From: Mytilus galloprovincialis
Lineage: Eukaryota > Mollusca > Bivalvia > Mytilida > Mytilidae
Length of the DNA stretch: 64,000 nucleotides
Assembly: GCF_965363235.1 (NCBI RefSeq)
Contig: NC_134849.1
Coordinates: 62,763,122-62,827,121 of the forward strand
Direction: 5' to 3'
Part shown: positions 1-12,181 of the stretch, one piece after another
Position numbering within the stretch: the first letter of the stretch is position 1
Layout: every line of letters begins with the position of its first letter
The notes under the pieces: model-generated
Told to the model about the DNA's origin: nothing
What the model saw: only the letters and a program-made list of their open reading frames with translations
The model's database searches: none
Translations under genes and position numbers: made by a program

Positions 1-50
1 TCGCGATTAGGTTTTGCTTACTTGGTAGGATTGGCTGTCGTCAGATTTTC

Positions 51-1313
51 TACACCCTTAATCATAAGTTCTATTAAGCTTTTTTTACTGTATTAAATGA
101 ACTCATACCTGGTTGGATAAGTCATATTTTTTTCTCCGTAAATTATTAAAATTGGGAAAGGAAATGGGGAATGTGTCAAAGCGACAACAACCCGACCAAA
201 TAGCAGACAACAGATTATTGTATGAATAGGTTAAGCATTCCTGTATTCTTATCATCTGCATTTAACATACACTTCTTAAAAACTCCTAATCAACTAAATT
301 AAGCAAGAACTTTTTATATAGGCCGTCAATATACAGATAAATAGAAAGATAGCGTCAATATCCATAAAAATAGAAACAAGGCGTCAGATAAGAACAATAA
401 CTTTGATTGTCATATCCGACAAAAACAGTAAAATGATACACCATATGTTATATTTTAAACAAAAAATTTGCCATGGCTAAAAAAGGATAAAATTTTTGTT
501 TTTTTATAATAAAACATTTAAAAGCAGAGCAAGTCTGACAAAAGCAGACTTGTTTATAATGTTACGATCTACCTACTCTTTATCAACATCAAAACTGTCA
601 GATGACTTCTATACCAGTTATCATGAGTATTGCCATTAGAAATTGGATGTTTACTTTTATTAGTTTTTGAGAATTGAATGCCATTTTGAATACTTAGACC
701 ATTTGGAAGAAAATTTCATCCTCATAAGGATTGTGTGTAATAATTTTTTGTCTACAATGTTATACTTTTTTTTATTTGACCATGGTATATCTGGCTGGAA
801 CTTTAAAGCATATTTTGCCTATCATACCACAATGACACAAGCCATAATTGGAATCACAGTGGCAAATTATTATATTAAAAGAGGGGCAAATAAGTGAAAG
901 ACATTCAAAGTTTTATGTTAATTTTACCTAATATTAGCCCACATAATTATTATGACAGCCTTTACAAGGTACAGAAAAGATATCGTGTATACTAGTACTA
1001 AACAGGGATTATTGACAGTTGATGAAACATGCTACTGTACCTATTTTTATAATTTGTCAGGAATATGACAAATGCAACCTTTACACATCCATGCACATGG
1101 CTTGTTTAGAATATGACTACATGCAACCTTTTGTTTGCATTCGTACCAACTTTTTCTCACCTTGCAGTGTTCATGCATTATATTGTTTGGGCATCATTAT
1201 TTTTTATTAATGTAATGATACACATGTAGAATTCCGTTTAAGTTGACCAATGAATAGTTATAGTCATTAAACTATAATATCGTTCCTATTAAAAAAAAAA
1301 TTTTTTTTTTCAG
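51..1313. other. AT-rich intron or 5' flank of gene A
   Basis: No exon could be supported here. The upstream partner of the 1314 exon must end with one base of a split codon before GT, and I found no convincing coding stretch that does so. The only recognisable content is a short fragment of the GGAAATGGGGAATGTGT repeat at 151-213. Short open frames at 667-897 and 1019-1210 lack domain-like sequence. Confidence 0.5.
151..213 (+). repeat. Fragment of GGAAATGGGGAATGTGT dispersed repeat
   Basis: Matches the start of the longer copy at 40421-40690 (GGAAATGGGGAATGTGT, then a CAACAACCCGACCAAA stretch), then decays. I recall this family from mussel transcripts and genomic DNA. Confidence 0.65.
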
Positions 1314-2089
1314 ATATAGGATTTTGGCCAAAGAAAAAAGAATTACAGCAAACTTTCAGAAGAATGTCAGAAAGTGGGATAATACGCCGAGAAGACCTGT
1401 ATCAGATCTGGAAACAGAAGGACTTCCGTGCAGTTTTACCGTACAAAGAGTTTATATTCAACATCCTCATTCATTTAGATATTCTGGCAGAGCAAAGGAG
1501 ATATGATACAGCTACAGGAAGTCGGTTGCCAGTAGAGAACTTCTTTGTTCCCTGTATGGTCACAGAAAGAAATACAACCAGCTTCATGGAAAAAGAATGT
1601 ACACCAGAGAGAGCAATATGTTTAGCGTTTGTTTTTAAAGGAACTGTCATACCACCAGCTTTGCCCAATCGTCTGATCAGTGCATGTTTGAGCATGTGGA
1701 CTTTGAAGCAGTATGAAGGAAGAAAACTCCTCTTTTCAGGATTTATTGTAGTCTCATTTGACAAGGCACATGATGTTGTAGTATGTGTTGAAGGCAACAA
1801 GATTCTCCTTTATATAGTCCATAAATCTTCGGCTGGACTTATAGTACAAGATGTAGCCACTGGAGTTAAGGAATGTTTGGTTACAACAATGAAGAGAATA
1901 TCAGATTTCTATCAGTCAACCATCCATGAAAAACACAGCCAACAATTACCTTTTCACCTTGAATATTCATGTTCTCAGTTGACATGCTTCATTAGCGAAG
2001 AGATAGCTTTGCAGACCAATGTATGGGTTTGTGACGAACATAGTCAAACACACAGATCAAGAAACTGGGAGGTTTGGAGCCAAGATAAG
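1314..2089 (+). CDS. Gene A exon (COR-like region)
   Basis: The acceptor is a run of about ten T followed by CAG at 1311-1313. The donor is AAG|GTATAT at 2090. The frame is open throughout (258 codons after two bases of a split codon) and ends on a codon boundary. The ATG at 1364 is internal: the frame is open and COR-like upstream of it (GFWPKKKELQQ), so it should not be taken as the start. The encoded stretch alternates hydrophobic strands and helices, consistent with the second half of a COR domain, including a block FFVPCMV typical of these proteins. Confidence 0.85.
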
Positions 2090-5000
2090 GTATATATTTT
2101 ATAGCCTTAAATCTTGACTTACATCTAGAAATTGACAATGAGGGTCGGTTGAAAACAAAACTTTATGACAAAAGAGATGTTTTCAGCTTTCCAATTGTGA
2201 ACTTTCCATTTCTTAGTAGCAACATTCCGGCAGCACCTTCATACGGGGTTTATATCTCCCAATTGATACGATATTCCCATTCATGCATTTCCTATCATGA
2301 TTTTCTTGATAGAGGGTTACTGCTCACAAGGAAGCTATTAAACCAAGAGTTCCAAATGGTGAAGTTGAAATCATCCCTTCGTAAATTTTACAAATGCCAT
2401 CACGAGTTGGTTGACCGTTATGGAATAACCGTTTCACAAATGATATTGGATATGTTCCTTACGTCGTAACTACAATCCCCTTCCCTTTTATGAATGTGAC
2501 CTACCGAATTAGACTATTTACCGGATTTGTTATCACATTAGCAACACGACGGGTGCCACATGTGGAGCAGGATCTGCTTACCCTTCCGGAGCACCTGAGA
2601 TCACCCCTAGTTTTTGATGGGGTTTGTGTTGTTTATTCTTTAGTTTTCTATGTTGTGTCATATGTACTATTGTTTGTCTGTTTGTCTTTTTCATTTTTAG
2701 CCATGGCATTGTCAGTTTAATTTAGATATATCAGTTTGACTGTCCCTTTGGTATCTTTCGTCCATCTTTTATATAGTCAGTAAGCAGAATGTGCAAATTA
2801 AAAAAAAATCAAAATCAATAACAGGATCAAGGACAAATTAAAAATTATTTTTGTACGAAGTTAACACAATAATAACTATAATTAAAAATAGTTCCTTTAT
2901 CCTTACTGTGCATAGATCTAACATGACTAAAAAATGTTGTTCATTTTGTTTACAATACATACTTATAAACTAAAGGACAGAGAAACAGGACATTTGTATA
3001 TTTTCTGTGTTGTAAACATTAATGTGGTGATTAAGAACTATTTTGAGTGTTATATTTATGTCCTGTTTGTTTGTTGTTGCTAAGTTTATCAGTGTTCCTT
3101 CCTTTTTAGCTCACCTGGCCCGAAAGGCCAAGTGAGCTTTTCTCATCACTTGGTGTCTGTCGTCCTTCGTCGTCGTTAACTTTTTACATTTTGAACTTCT
3201 TCTAGAGAACCACTGTATGAAATGAAACCAAACATGGCATGAATGTTCCTTATGAGGTGCTGACCAAGTGTTGTTATTTTGTAGCTGATCCATCATCCAA
3301 GATGGCCGCCAGCGGGGGACTTAGTTAACATAGGACCCTATGGGAAATTCATACAAATGAATTCTTCCAGAGAACCACTGAATGGAATGAAACCAAACAT
3401 GGCATAAATGTTCCTTATGAGGTTCTGACCAAGTGTTGTTACTTTGTAGTTGATCCATCATCCAAGATGGCCGCCAGCGGGGGGACTTTGTTTAACATAG
3501 GACCCAATGGGAAATGCATACAAATGACATCATTTAGAGAACCACTGAATGGAATGAAACCAAACATAGCATGAATGTTCCTTATGCGATGCTGATCAAG
3601 TGTTGTTAATTTGTCTCTGATCCATCATCCAAGATGGCTGCCAGCAGGGGTCTTAGTTTAACATAGGACCCTATCGGAAATGCATACAAAAGTCTTCTTC
3701 TAGAGAACCACAGAATTGAATGAAATCAAACATAGCATGAATAGTCCATCCCTTATGAGGTGCTGGCCAAGTGTTGTTACTTTGTAGCCAAATTTTATCT
3801 GTTTTTATATGATTTCAAAAACCCAAGTAGAGTCAGGTGAGTAATACAGGCTCTTGAGAGCCTCTAGTTTTGCCATGATGACATATGTCTTTCTCTAGCT
3901 TTTATTTTTGATTTTACCCTTTGCATTTTCTGATTTGTATACTTTTAAACAATGTCAAATAATTATAGGTATGTATTTTATTTCTACAGAGGAATGAACA
4001 GTGTGAGCAGAATTGTCCAGGTAAGATATCCCATGTATACAAAGTTAGGATCCATATAATTTATTTTCCGCTGGCATACGTTAGTGGCATACGTAAATTT
4101 TATTATTATAGAAAAAGGATGATAGGAAAAATTGTTTAACATTTTAAATTATCAAAGAAATGATTTGAAGGTGTGTATTACCACATTTCCAATTGAATTT
4201 GTATTTTTTAGTACATTAACAGGATTTAAGTCCAAATATGTGTTATCGAAAATATAATCTAGAATATCAGTTATTACTAGCAATTCATTTAAACTTTAAA
4301 TATGATTATTTGTTTTAATGTGGAAATTTAAAAATGAAATAGCAGGTTACATATGAACTATCTCAAGTCATTCAACAATGAAATGTAAGTCAAGTTTCTT
4401 AGTTAGCTTTGTTTCCAGCATACCTACCTGATGTTTATCACCTACGATATATATACCCTATTTAAAAAGGTCAACAGTCATTCAAGCGAAAATGTAGTTT
4501 GTTTAAATGCTCTTTATTATCTAAGAGGCATTCATCAATAACTTGTTATTAGCATGTGATGTTTACAAACATAGCAATAGACCGAACAGAAAACCTTAGC
4601 AAATATTGTATGTACTAAAATGTCCAAGAAGAATGTATTCAATGACTTAATGTCATTGGAATGATTTTTAACCAACATATAGATGCAGACGAATTTATGG
4701 AGAGATATAATTGGATACTTTTAGCAGTCAAATTTATGGACAGAGATATAATTGGATACTTTAGGCAGTCAAATTTATGGAGAGATATAATTGGATACTT
4801 TTAGCAGTCAAATTTATTTTGAAATAACATATTGATGTGTTACTGAAGACTTCTCCGGATAATAAAATAAAAATGACATGATTTTCCCTCACAACGTTAG
4901 CTTTGGTCAATCCTTCTCACTATACTTAGTGTGTAGGTGGGTCGGCTCAATTAAAGGTGTATCATGTACGATTTTGAAAAAAAAAAAAAAGATTTTTTTG

Positions 5001-8000
5001 TTTTGTGCATTTATCATGTTTATGAAAAGGAAATATTCATATACTTTGATATTTCGATATTAGCAAACTATTTGGTTCACTTTTGTCCCAAAACAATGCT
5101 GATGTATTTTTAGATAGCAAGACAATAGTTCAACCTCATTTAAATCTGTATTCGTACAAACTTTGATTTGACTATTCCCTGGATATGGGTAACACATATG
5201 ATAAGAGTGATTAATTTCAAAAATTGATAAAATGAGCATTGAAATGTGATATAAGGGTTCCCTGTCCATATCTCTTACATGTAAAAACAAACATTTTATA
5301 TTTTATTTCCAGATATATTTAGAATAAACAAAAACTGTCATTGTTAGACGATGTGTATGTTTTATCGAAATTTGTAAATACTTTTATCTGTGTTCAAATT
5401 TTGGACGAAAGGAAAGAGCAAAAAATATATCATGGATATAGAGCCATGATATTAGTCATTATCATCACTTAAAATCGTTTGAATTTATATTTAGTATTGA
5501 CATTATACATCTTTGAAATTACAGTTTTTTATACGCCTGTCAAAATTTTGACGGGACGTATTATGGTATACAAATGTCCGGTGTCCGTCCGTCTGTCTGT
5601 CCGTCTGTCTGTCCAGCGTAAACATGTCGCACCGTAACTTGAGAACGACTTATCCAAATTTCATGAAACTTAACATAGTTGTTTCTTATGATGGTCAAAT
5701 GATCTGTATACTTTTTGGTGAAAATAAGATTTAAACTTTTTGAGTTACAGCACTTTGTAACTAAAACAGGGGTGTGTTTTTTTTCACATGTCGCACCGTA
5801 TCTCAAAAACGATTCTTAATTATGGCTTAAAACTTTAAACACTTCTTAGTTATATTGATCTTAATATCTGTATACTTTTTGAGTATTTTGTAAAAAAGGG
5901 GGAGGGTTTTTTTACATGTCGCACCATATCTCAAAAACGATTTATGATTATTGCTTAAAACTTTACACATGTCTTTGTTATATTAATCTGAAGATCTGTA
6001 TACTTTTTGGTGATGATTCAAAATTTCATTTTTGAGTTATTGAGTATTTTGTAAAAAAGGGGGAGGGTTTTTTTACATGTTGTGCCGTATCTCAAAAACC
6101 ATTTATGATTATTGCTTAAAACTTTACACACTTCTTTGTTATATTAATCTAAAGATCTGTATACTTTTTGGTTTTGATTCAAAATTTTATTTTCGTGAAA
6201 TTTAGTTTTTTGTAAAAAAAAACAGGGTTAGGGATTTCACATGTCCCCGCCGTGTCTCAAAAACAATATATGGTTATTGCTTAAAACTTTCTCAGAAACT
6301 ATTTATGATTATTGCACAAAACTTCCACACAAGACGTCGGGCGTATCATGCGCTCATGGCGCAGCTGTTTATTACTTCATATGTTATTCTAAATTCACAT
6401 TGATATACCGAAATTACTTCTGTCTATAAATAGTTACCAAAGGTACCAGGCTAATTATTTAATAAGCCAGACGCCTGTTTCGTCTTACTAAGACACTTCA
6501 GTGAAGCTCAGATCAAAATAGTTATAAAGTCAAAAAGGAACAAAGTTAAAGAGCAATGAGGACCCAAAATTAAAAAAATAGTTATAACATTCAATACCTT
6601 TTTATTAAGTGAAGGATTTAAAGACGACACGATATAAAGCTGTAGAAAACATTTCAATTGCTTTACAGATTTTTTTAAATAAACAAATTCAGATGGATAT
6701 TTAATACACCATAAACCGTTTTGACTATTTTCTGCAAAGAGTATAGTTTATTCAAGACTGGTTTTTACTTCCTTTTTGTTTATATATTATTAATAAATCT
6801 TATAAACATATTTTGCTTATTGTAAGACAATTAAGATTTTCAAACAAATGTTTAATTTCAGGTTTAAGTGATGATGCTTTAAACCAAAGACCAAGCGATA
6901 CTGAATTATTGCGTTTTTCAATGAAGTGTGCATCAAGCCAAATGTATAAATTAGTGACATATTTTGAAATGTCTGAGGAATGGGAGGATATCACACACAA
7001 TTATCCTAACAATATAAAGGTAGCAAAATTTTTGGTTCTATCAAAATGGAAAGAAATGAAAGAAGAGAGCAATTTCAAAGACTTGGCAGAAGCTCTGACA
7101 AACATGGATATATCAACACATGTTTTGTGTCAAGTAAGTTTTTTTAAAATACATTCAAAAGATTTGAATTCTGTAAACCCAGTTTATTTTTTCAATTACT
7201 TTATATTGTGTTAAATACCCATAATTTCTAGTCCACTTCATGGTTATTTAATTTCGCGATTTTCTAGTTTACTTGATGTAGTTTATTTAGGAAAGATCTG
7301 AGTTTTACATTTCGCGACAATTTATTTTGCGTTATTTTTTACTCACGATAGACGAAAATTTTGTTTTAAACAGTCTTTGACATAATGATTTAAGTAGTGT
7401 ATATAGTAATTGTTTAATGTTTCTCGTCCTTGTTAACTCATACAACGTTGTAGACATTTAAACATTTTATAGTGGATAGAGAAGATTGTATTCTCTGCAA
7501 ACCTTGTATCCCCTGAGATGGCTGTGTACTCCGCCTTATAGAAAAATATCCTTCATCACTGTTTATTCATTCATCAATAACAATAACACCACGAAATAGC
7601 CGAAAGTTCTTAAATATGTGTATTACACTAATAAATCAATCAATGCTATTGCAAGTTCATATTCTAACAGAACCTTTTTGATCGTTGCAGACAAATTTGC
7701 CGACAAATTTTGGTAAAATCCAATCATTACATTATACTCCAATACAGGAGAAAACAATCAAAAACACAAATTGTTTTATAAAATGTTTTATGTGTGTTTC
7801 AGTCAGCGGTCAAAGCATTTATAGAAATTCTTTCAATCTGAATTAATTCATTTTTATGCTTGAATGTATTGAAATTGTTTTTGTCCGCAGCATTCACATT
7901 TAGGTCCAGTCTTGGTGAAAGTGCTGTTAGATATGGTTAACTTTGTCAAACTTTCAAATTTGAACAGAATCTTGTTTATGACCAAAACATATTATCTGAA

Positions 8001-10132
8001 ACTAAATGTTTTGAAAATAATTATGTTTGTTTTTCCTCATTTTACTGATAAATTGATTTGTTTTTACATTTACCTAGTAGACACCGTCGGTGGTGATTTT
8101 TTTTTCACAATAATTACTTCAATTTTGATACCTTGATAGAAGCTTTTATTTCTTATGATTTAGAGATAATATTTGAAGCAATTGTTTGAAAAATAAAGTT
8201 ATAGAATGTTGTAGGATTAATTATCCTGTTACCCACATCATATGTCCATTGAAAACAAAATTGATTTGAGTTCCCACGATGCTTTGTTACTGCTTTTTGA
8301 AAACAGTCTGAATAATCTACTGTAAGGATTACAGTTCTGTCTAACATTAAGAGACAATATTGCGGTCATCAATCACTGCAAGGGTGGTACAATTTAAGAA
8401 GAATGTGGTATGCATATATGCATGATGTACGTGTATTCAATTATAAATGTGTAGATAGAACAAATTGTTTTGGAGATATCATACTTTATACCTATAACAT
8501 GAACTGTATTTTTTATTTCTCATTATATATGCAGGTAAGAAGAGTGAAAATAGCAGAAACTGGTAAGCAATAAACAATAACAAAACCAACATGACCAATA
8601 CAAATTCAAAACAAACTAAAGGATAACAAACCCAATACAAACTACAAAACAAACTAAAGGATATCAAACCCAATATACACAATAAAACAAACTGAATGAA
8701 AACAGAACTTAATATTACAAATGATTGTAACATATATGACTAATTGCATTGCAGTTCTCTTGGAAGTATGTTATTCTCTAGTGTAGGGTGTCTTGGGTTT
8801 GAACCTTGAATGGCTTCTCTGCTAAGCATGCGAAATTAAAGAGTCAGGGTAAAGACTGCATGGTTGGATCAGAGTTTGAATAGTGTGTCTGGGTAAAGGA
8901 ACATGTATTCCTGTGGACTATTACTTTGTTAATTAGCATGTTAAGGATTCAGCTCAGTGTCTGGGTCTCATACAAATGACGGTTAACATTTATATTACAT
9001 CAACATGTTCCCGTCCTCAAATAGCATATTAATTTGGCATATAATCTTTAGAAGCAATTTCTCAAAATTCGTTTGATCTATTATAATGTATGTGCTTGTA
9101 ATATTCTGTTCAGCTCAAATGGACGACAGGTCCACAATATGCTTTCACCATCACGTTGTGTCTGTTAGTCACCTTTCAAAGAATTGGTCTACCGTCCTCT
9201 GAATCCACTGTTTCATTTTGACCAATTTTGTTTTAGAAAGCATGAAACTAGTTTAAAAATAATAAGTTCAATGATATTGCTAGTGAATACAACAACCTGG
9301 TTGTTGATTTAAAAAAAAAAATCAAACTGCTTAGATAAGATTGTTACACATCAATAAATGTGTCAAACATACAGTTTGATGAAACTTTTTGAAAAATATT
9401 TTTTCTGAAAGATAGTTTTTGTTTTTATAGTTAACATTTACAGACACTGGAAATACATTTGTTGCAAAATTTTTTCAAATTTTAAATCTCTATCTTACTG
9501 ATAAATGTACTTACTTTTTAAGTCAAAATTAATTATGCTTTTAAATTGACAGCTTCATCAAATTCATTATAATCTGTTTGTGTTTTTAACTGTGTGAGAG
9601 TATTAGCAGATCTTAAAATATTAAAAGTTGGTCGGAATATAACCTTTATTCCCAGCTAGTGATTCCAGCTCCCTTGAGCCTTTAGTTTTCATAATTTTTT
9701 AGGGACTTTTTTCAATTTAAATCATTTTGAATCTATCATGTCTATTATGTATATATTTTAGATATTCCTTTGGAATACCTCGATTGTATTTCGACAGATG
9801 AGATTTTGGATGCATTAGCACCACAAATAGGTCAGATATTTTTTCAACTTGGTGCTGAATTGGGGTTGTCAATTGCAAACCTAGAAAATATACAGAGCAA
9901 TAATTCCCAAGACTTAGCAGCTCAGAATAAAGAAGTACTGTTCAAATGGCGAGAAGACAGAACCGTTAAACCTACAATACGGGTACTGGTTCAAGCTTTA
10001 GTAAACATTGGGAGAGGGGCATATTGCTTACAGGAAATTCTGAAGAATGTGGATCTTAACACCCTTGGAAGATCAGAAGTGACAGGTAAAGGTGCAAGTC
10101 AGAAAACAACAAAGAAATGTTCGATATCTTAA
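1314..10132 (+). CDS. Gene A: COR-Death-Death protein, 3' part of gene (5 exons seen)
   Basis: I joined exons 1314-2089, 3990-4020, 6862-7133, 8535-8562 and 9762-10132. All have AG/GT borders and the reading frame is kept at every junction, giving 491 residues plus a stop. Seen: residues 1-258 read as a COR-type region (GFWPK at 2-6, a winged-helix-like GIIRREDLYQIW at 21-32). Residues about 275-355 and 376-470 read as two Death domains, the second with the pattern ELGLSIANLENI...W...L.QAL. Known: COR follows a Roc GTPase in ROCO proteins, and Death domains form oligomeric signalling complexes. Inferred: a cytoplasmic adaptor or GTPase in apoptotic or immune signalling. The first exon begins with two bases of a split codon, so at least one upstream exon exists; I could not find it in 1-1313, so the Roc part probably lies outside the window. 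Gene B converges on it from the other side. Confidence 0.82.
2101..2775 (+). mobile_element. 3' end of a reverse-transcriptase retroelement (fragment)
   Basis: Starting just inside the intron after the COR exon, an open frame reads LNLDLHLEIDNEGRLKTK and continues through KLYDKRD, FPIVNFPF, YGVYISQLIRY and FLDRGLLLTRKLLNQ to a TAA at 2467. This is the C-terminal part of a reverse transcriptase-like protein that I recall as abundant in mussel and lancelet genomes. The catalytic YIDD part is missing, so the copy is truncated at its 5' end. The 3' untranslated part (about 2470-2770) ends with CCCTTTGGTATCTTTCGTCC. The same 3' part recurs inverted at 15516-15705. Confidence 0.75.
3108..3872 (+). 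repeat. AGCTCACCTGGCC dispersed repeat with 166-bp internal repeats
   Basis: It opens with a near-perfect hairpin at 3108-3138 (AGCTCACCTGGCC, then GGCCAAGTGAGCT). It closes with a second small palindrome (GGCTCTTGAGAGCC) near 3848-3865. In between, a module beginning AGAGAACCACTG recurs at 3204, 3369, 3536 and 3702, a period of 165-167 bp. I recognise this as a very common non-coding bivalve repeat. It lies in the first visible intron of gene A. Confidence 0.8.
3990..4020 (+). CDS. Gene A microexon 1 (31 nt)
   Basis: The acceptor is TTTCTACAG and the donor is CCAG|GTAAGA. It enters at phase 0 and leaves one base, which completes a Gly codon with the first two bases of the next exon. It encodes RNEQCEQNCP, a short Cys-rich linker between COR and the first Death domain. 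Without it the 2089 exon (phase 0) cannot be joined in frame to the 6862 exon, which needs one incoming base. This phase requirement is the main support. Confidence 0.8.
4692..4817 (+). repeat. Short tandem repeat, about 40 bp x 3
   Basis: The block AATTTATGGAGAGATATAA...TTTTAGCAGTC recurs at 4692, 4731 and 4772 with a few substitutions and indels. Confidence 0.85.
5531..6372 (+). repeat. ATACGCCTGTCAAAATTTTGACGG dispersed repeat
   Basis: It starts with ATACGCC and an internal hairpin (TCAAAATTTTGA) and ends with GGGCGTAT, giving short inverted termini. Inside, a module starting CATGTCGCACCGTA recurs four times at irregular spacing of about 130-165 bp (near 5625, 5787, 5915 and 6076). A CCGTCTGTC run lies near its start. 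It is a common bivalve element and lies in the second visible intron of gene A. Confidence 0.78.
6430..6570 (+). repeat. AAAGGTACCAGG dispersed repeat, diverged copy
   Basis: Contains ACCAAAGGTACCAGG, GTTTCGTCTTACTAAGAC and GAAGCTCAGATCAAAATAG, a decayed version of the family better preserved at 47851, 49401 and 63341. Confidence 0.75.
6862..7133 (+). CDS. Gene A exon (Death domain 1)
   Basis: The acceptor is TTTAATTTCAG and the donor is CAA|GTAAGT at 7134. Two leading bases plus 90 codons, ending on a codon boundary. The peptide has six predicted amphipathic helices with the Death-domain spacing: ELLRFSMKC, the YFEMSEEWEDI helix, FLVLSKWKEM, and the closing LAEALTNMDISTHVL. It is more diverged than the second Death domain. 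Confidence 0.82.
8535..8562 (+). CDS. Gene A microexon 2 (28 nt)
   Basis: The acceptor is TATATGCAG preceded by a T-rich tract; the donor is ACTG|GTAAGC. It enters at phase 0 and leaves one base that completes an Asp codon with the next exon. It encodes VRRVKIAET, a basic linker between the two Death domains. Length modulo 3 and phase equal those of the 31-nt microexon, as expected if each linker plus Death-domain pair arose by duplication. The exon itself starts with GTAAGA, so a donor-like motif sits directly after the acceptor. Confidence 0.72.
9762..10132 (+). CDS. Gene A terminal exon (Death domain 2 and stop)
   Basis: The acceptor is TATATTTTAG at 9761. Two leading bases, then 122 codons and TAA at 10130. 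The Death domain is the clearest in the window (LAPQIGQIFFQLGAELGL, NIQSNNSQ, LFKWREDRTVKPTIRVLVQAL). It is followed by a short polar, basic tail (GKGASQKTTKKCSIS). A possible donor ACAG|GTAAAG at 10086 lies just before the tail, so an alternative ending cannot be excluded, but the nearby stop and poly(A) signal favour a terminal exon. Confidence 0.82.
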
Positions 10133-10457
10133 ATGCAGGCACCAGAGCGAAAAACTATGAAATGTAATCCATCCCTTTTGTTTCCAAGATGAAGAATGCT
10201 TACACGTTTGGACTTTGTTTTTTTTTCCATATATTCCGCTCGCAGCAAGGAAAATAGGTATAGTCTTCGCTTGTCTATTTGCCATTCCTTTTGATACCAC
10301 AATGTTAAGAGACTGGTTGACAGAAAGCTGTCATTCATGTACTTTTTTCAATTATGTTGATGTATTCGTTTTCTGTACTGAAACATTATTTCAATTTGAC
10401 AATTTGCATTGGGGCTTTTTGATATTTTTTTCATAATTGTTCATAGTTTCATAATTT

Positions 10458-10463
10458 ATTAAA
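10458..10463 (+). promoter_or_regulatory. Gene A polyadenylation signal ATTAAA
   Basis: ATTAAA lies about 325 bases downstream of the gene A stop, in AT-rich 3' flanking sequence and before the decayed LINE begins. It is the common variant of AATAAA. Placement, not experiment, supports it. Confidence 0.5.
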
Positions 10464-10554
10464 GAAAACTCAGCGGCAGGAGACTGCGTAACAGGATCAT
10501 ATTATACACAATATTAATTACAACATAGATTCATTACATAGTTTAAAAGTAACA

Positions 10555-10959
10555 TTCTTATTTAACTTTCTTTTTGAAAAAGTTACAATCTTTGTTTTTT
10601 GATACATTAACAGTGAGTTTCCACTCAAAACAATACAGCCTGTTGTAACCCTTCTGTCGACTCCGCAAAAATAATTGTGTCATCGGCGTCCAGAAGAATT
10701 AATAACTTGATATACAAATCAAGATTCTCTATAAATTTTTCATTCATAAATTTTTGACAATCCACAGAGTTTTCATCCAGATATTCCTCCAGGTCATTCA
10801 GGTATAAGGCAAAGAGAAAAGGTGACATTGTTTCTCCCTGTCTTACACCTACCTCACACGAGAAAAAATCTGTTTTTAGTTCTCCGTTTTTAACACAAGA
10901 CTTGAAATCTGTATGCATGCTCAATATAACTTGAAACATTTTCCCACCAATGTTATATT
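10555..10959 (-). mobile_element. LINE reverse transcriptase remnant, proximal part
   Basis: On the - strand the frame reads GGKMFQVILSMH, then CEVGVRQGETMSPFLFALYLNDLEEYL and LLILLDADDTIIFAES. This is the non-LTR reverse-transcriptase core: VRQG is motif 4 and the DADD corresponds to the catalytic YADD with Tyr changed to Asp. Downstream, WKLTVNVSK continues in a shifted frame to about 10555. It is clearly dead. It continues at 12182-13060 after removal of the inserted element. Confidence 0.82.
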
Positions 10960-10962
10960 TAA

Positions 10963-12178
10963 GGCCTAAATTAAAATATTGTTGGTTTGCCCTTTTCCGA
11001 CCCTATGTTTTGAAACAGGGTAGGTAGGTAGGTAAAATATTTTATTTTTCTTTCCCAAAAAATAACTTAGCTCGGTACATTTTGGTCATGGGTAGGCAGG
11101 TTGGTATAATATTTTATTTTATAGATACAAAATCTGCATGATGTCATTTTTGTCTGTATTGCTTTTGTTTAAGTATGTTTTTGCTAATAAGTTTCTAGGA
11201 CTATTAGTATAATAGTCCCAAGTTTTGAAGAAAAAAAAATATCATGTAGAATGTGAATTTAATTCATATGCACTACAATTTTTTTTCAAATATCAAAATA
11301 TAGGGCTGTGCTGCATATTTTAAACGTTTACATACCTGGAATTTTTAAGAGTTTTTACTTGCACTAATATTCTGTACTATGTACCTTGTACGCTTACCTA
11401 TAGACCTAAAGTTTTTCTGTAAGAGATAAGTTTGTCCTGGTAAAATATATCCGGGCAGATATACATTGAACATTACTAGTAGAAAAGTCCCTAGAGTGTT
11501 TAAATTTTCGTGTGTGCCTGTGTTTTTTAATAAAAATGCTACATCCTTGAAACTCAATTGACTTTGTCACGTATTTTACATCGCATTTATAAATGATCTG
11601 TATGGAAAAACTTGGCGATTTTACTGCCAAATATTCTCCCCTTTACAGACTTTTGGTTCAGATATAAATCAGAATATATCAATGCTGGTCGAAGGCATCG
11701 TTAACATAATCATCCTAATCTATGGACCACCAAACGCCATCCCTACATAGGATACAAAGTCTGTTTACAAAATATTTTGTACACACGTTGATAATTTAGT
11801 ATTGGGCGAATTTTTTTTTAATGAACCCTGCTCTTCAAGTATAAAGAATTAGATACAGAGTAACGTTCATTAAATCATGATTTCAAAGCTTTCAACATTG
11901 ATTTCAAACAAATGCTTTGAAACTCCAAATGCAAGTGTTCATTTATGTCAAACGCTCACGTGATACCAAACGGACTAGACCTTATACGGGAAAGATAAAA
12001 CCCGAGAATTCCGGTAAAAAAGTTTTGAGCGGGAAATACAAATATAAGAATTTTGGTAGGAACAAAAAATAAAATAAAATAAAATCTTGTTTGTAAACAC
12101 AAATAAAAGATTTTCAGGCGGAACGAATTTATAGGGTCGGTCGGTAAAGGGCAAACAAACAATATTTTAATTTAAGCC
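10963..12178. mobile_element. 1,216-bp element with terminal inverted repeats, TAA target duplication
   Basis: The left end is GGCCTAAATTAAAATATTG. The right end read inverted is GGCTTAAATTAAAATATTG, and the match continues for about 45 bases through TTTGCCCTTT and CCGACCCTA. It is flanked by TAA at 10960-10962 and 12179-12181. It sits inside the LINE remnant, and the two LINE halves rejoin when it is removed. No transposase frame is visible, so it is non-autonomous. Three-base TAA or TTA duplications with GG-starting ends are typical of PIF/Harbinger elements; that assignment is inference. Confidence 0.68.
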
Positions 12179-12181
12179 TAA

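Noticed and set aside
667..1210. Possible upstream exons of gene A
   Set aside because: Frames show no COR or Roc-like sequence and no donor leaving the required single base.
7912..8136. 74-residue frame in gene A intron
   Set aside because: No Death-fold similarity and not needed for phase continuity; the 28-nt microexon at 8535 already joins the flanking exons.
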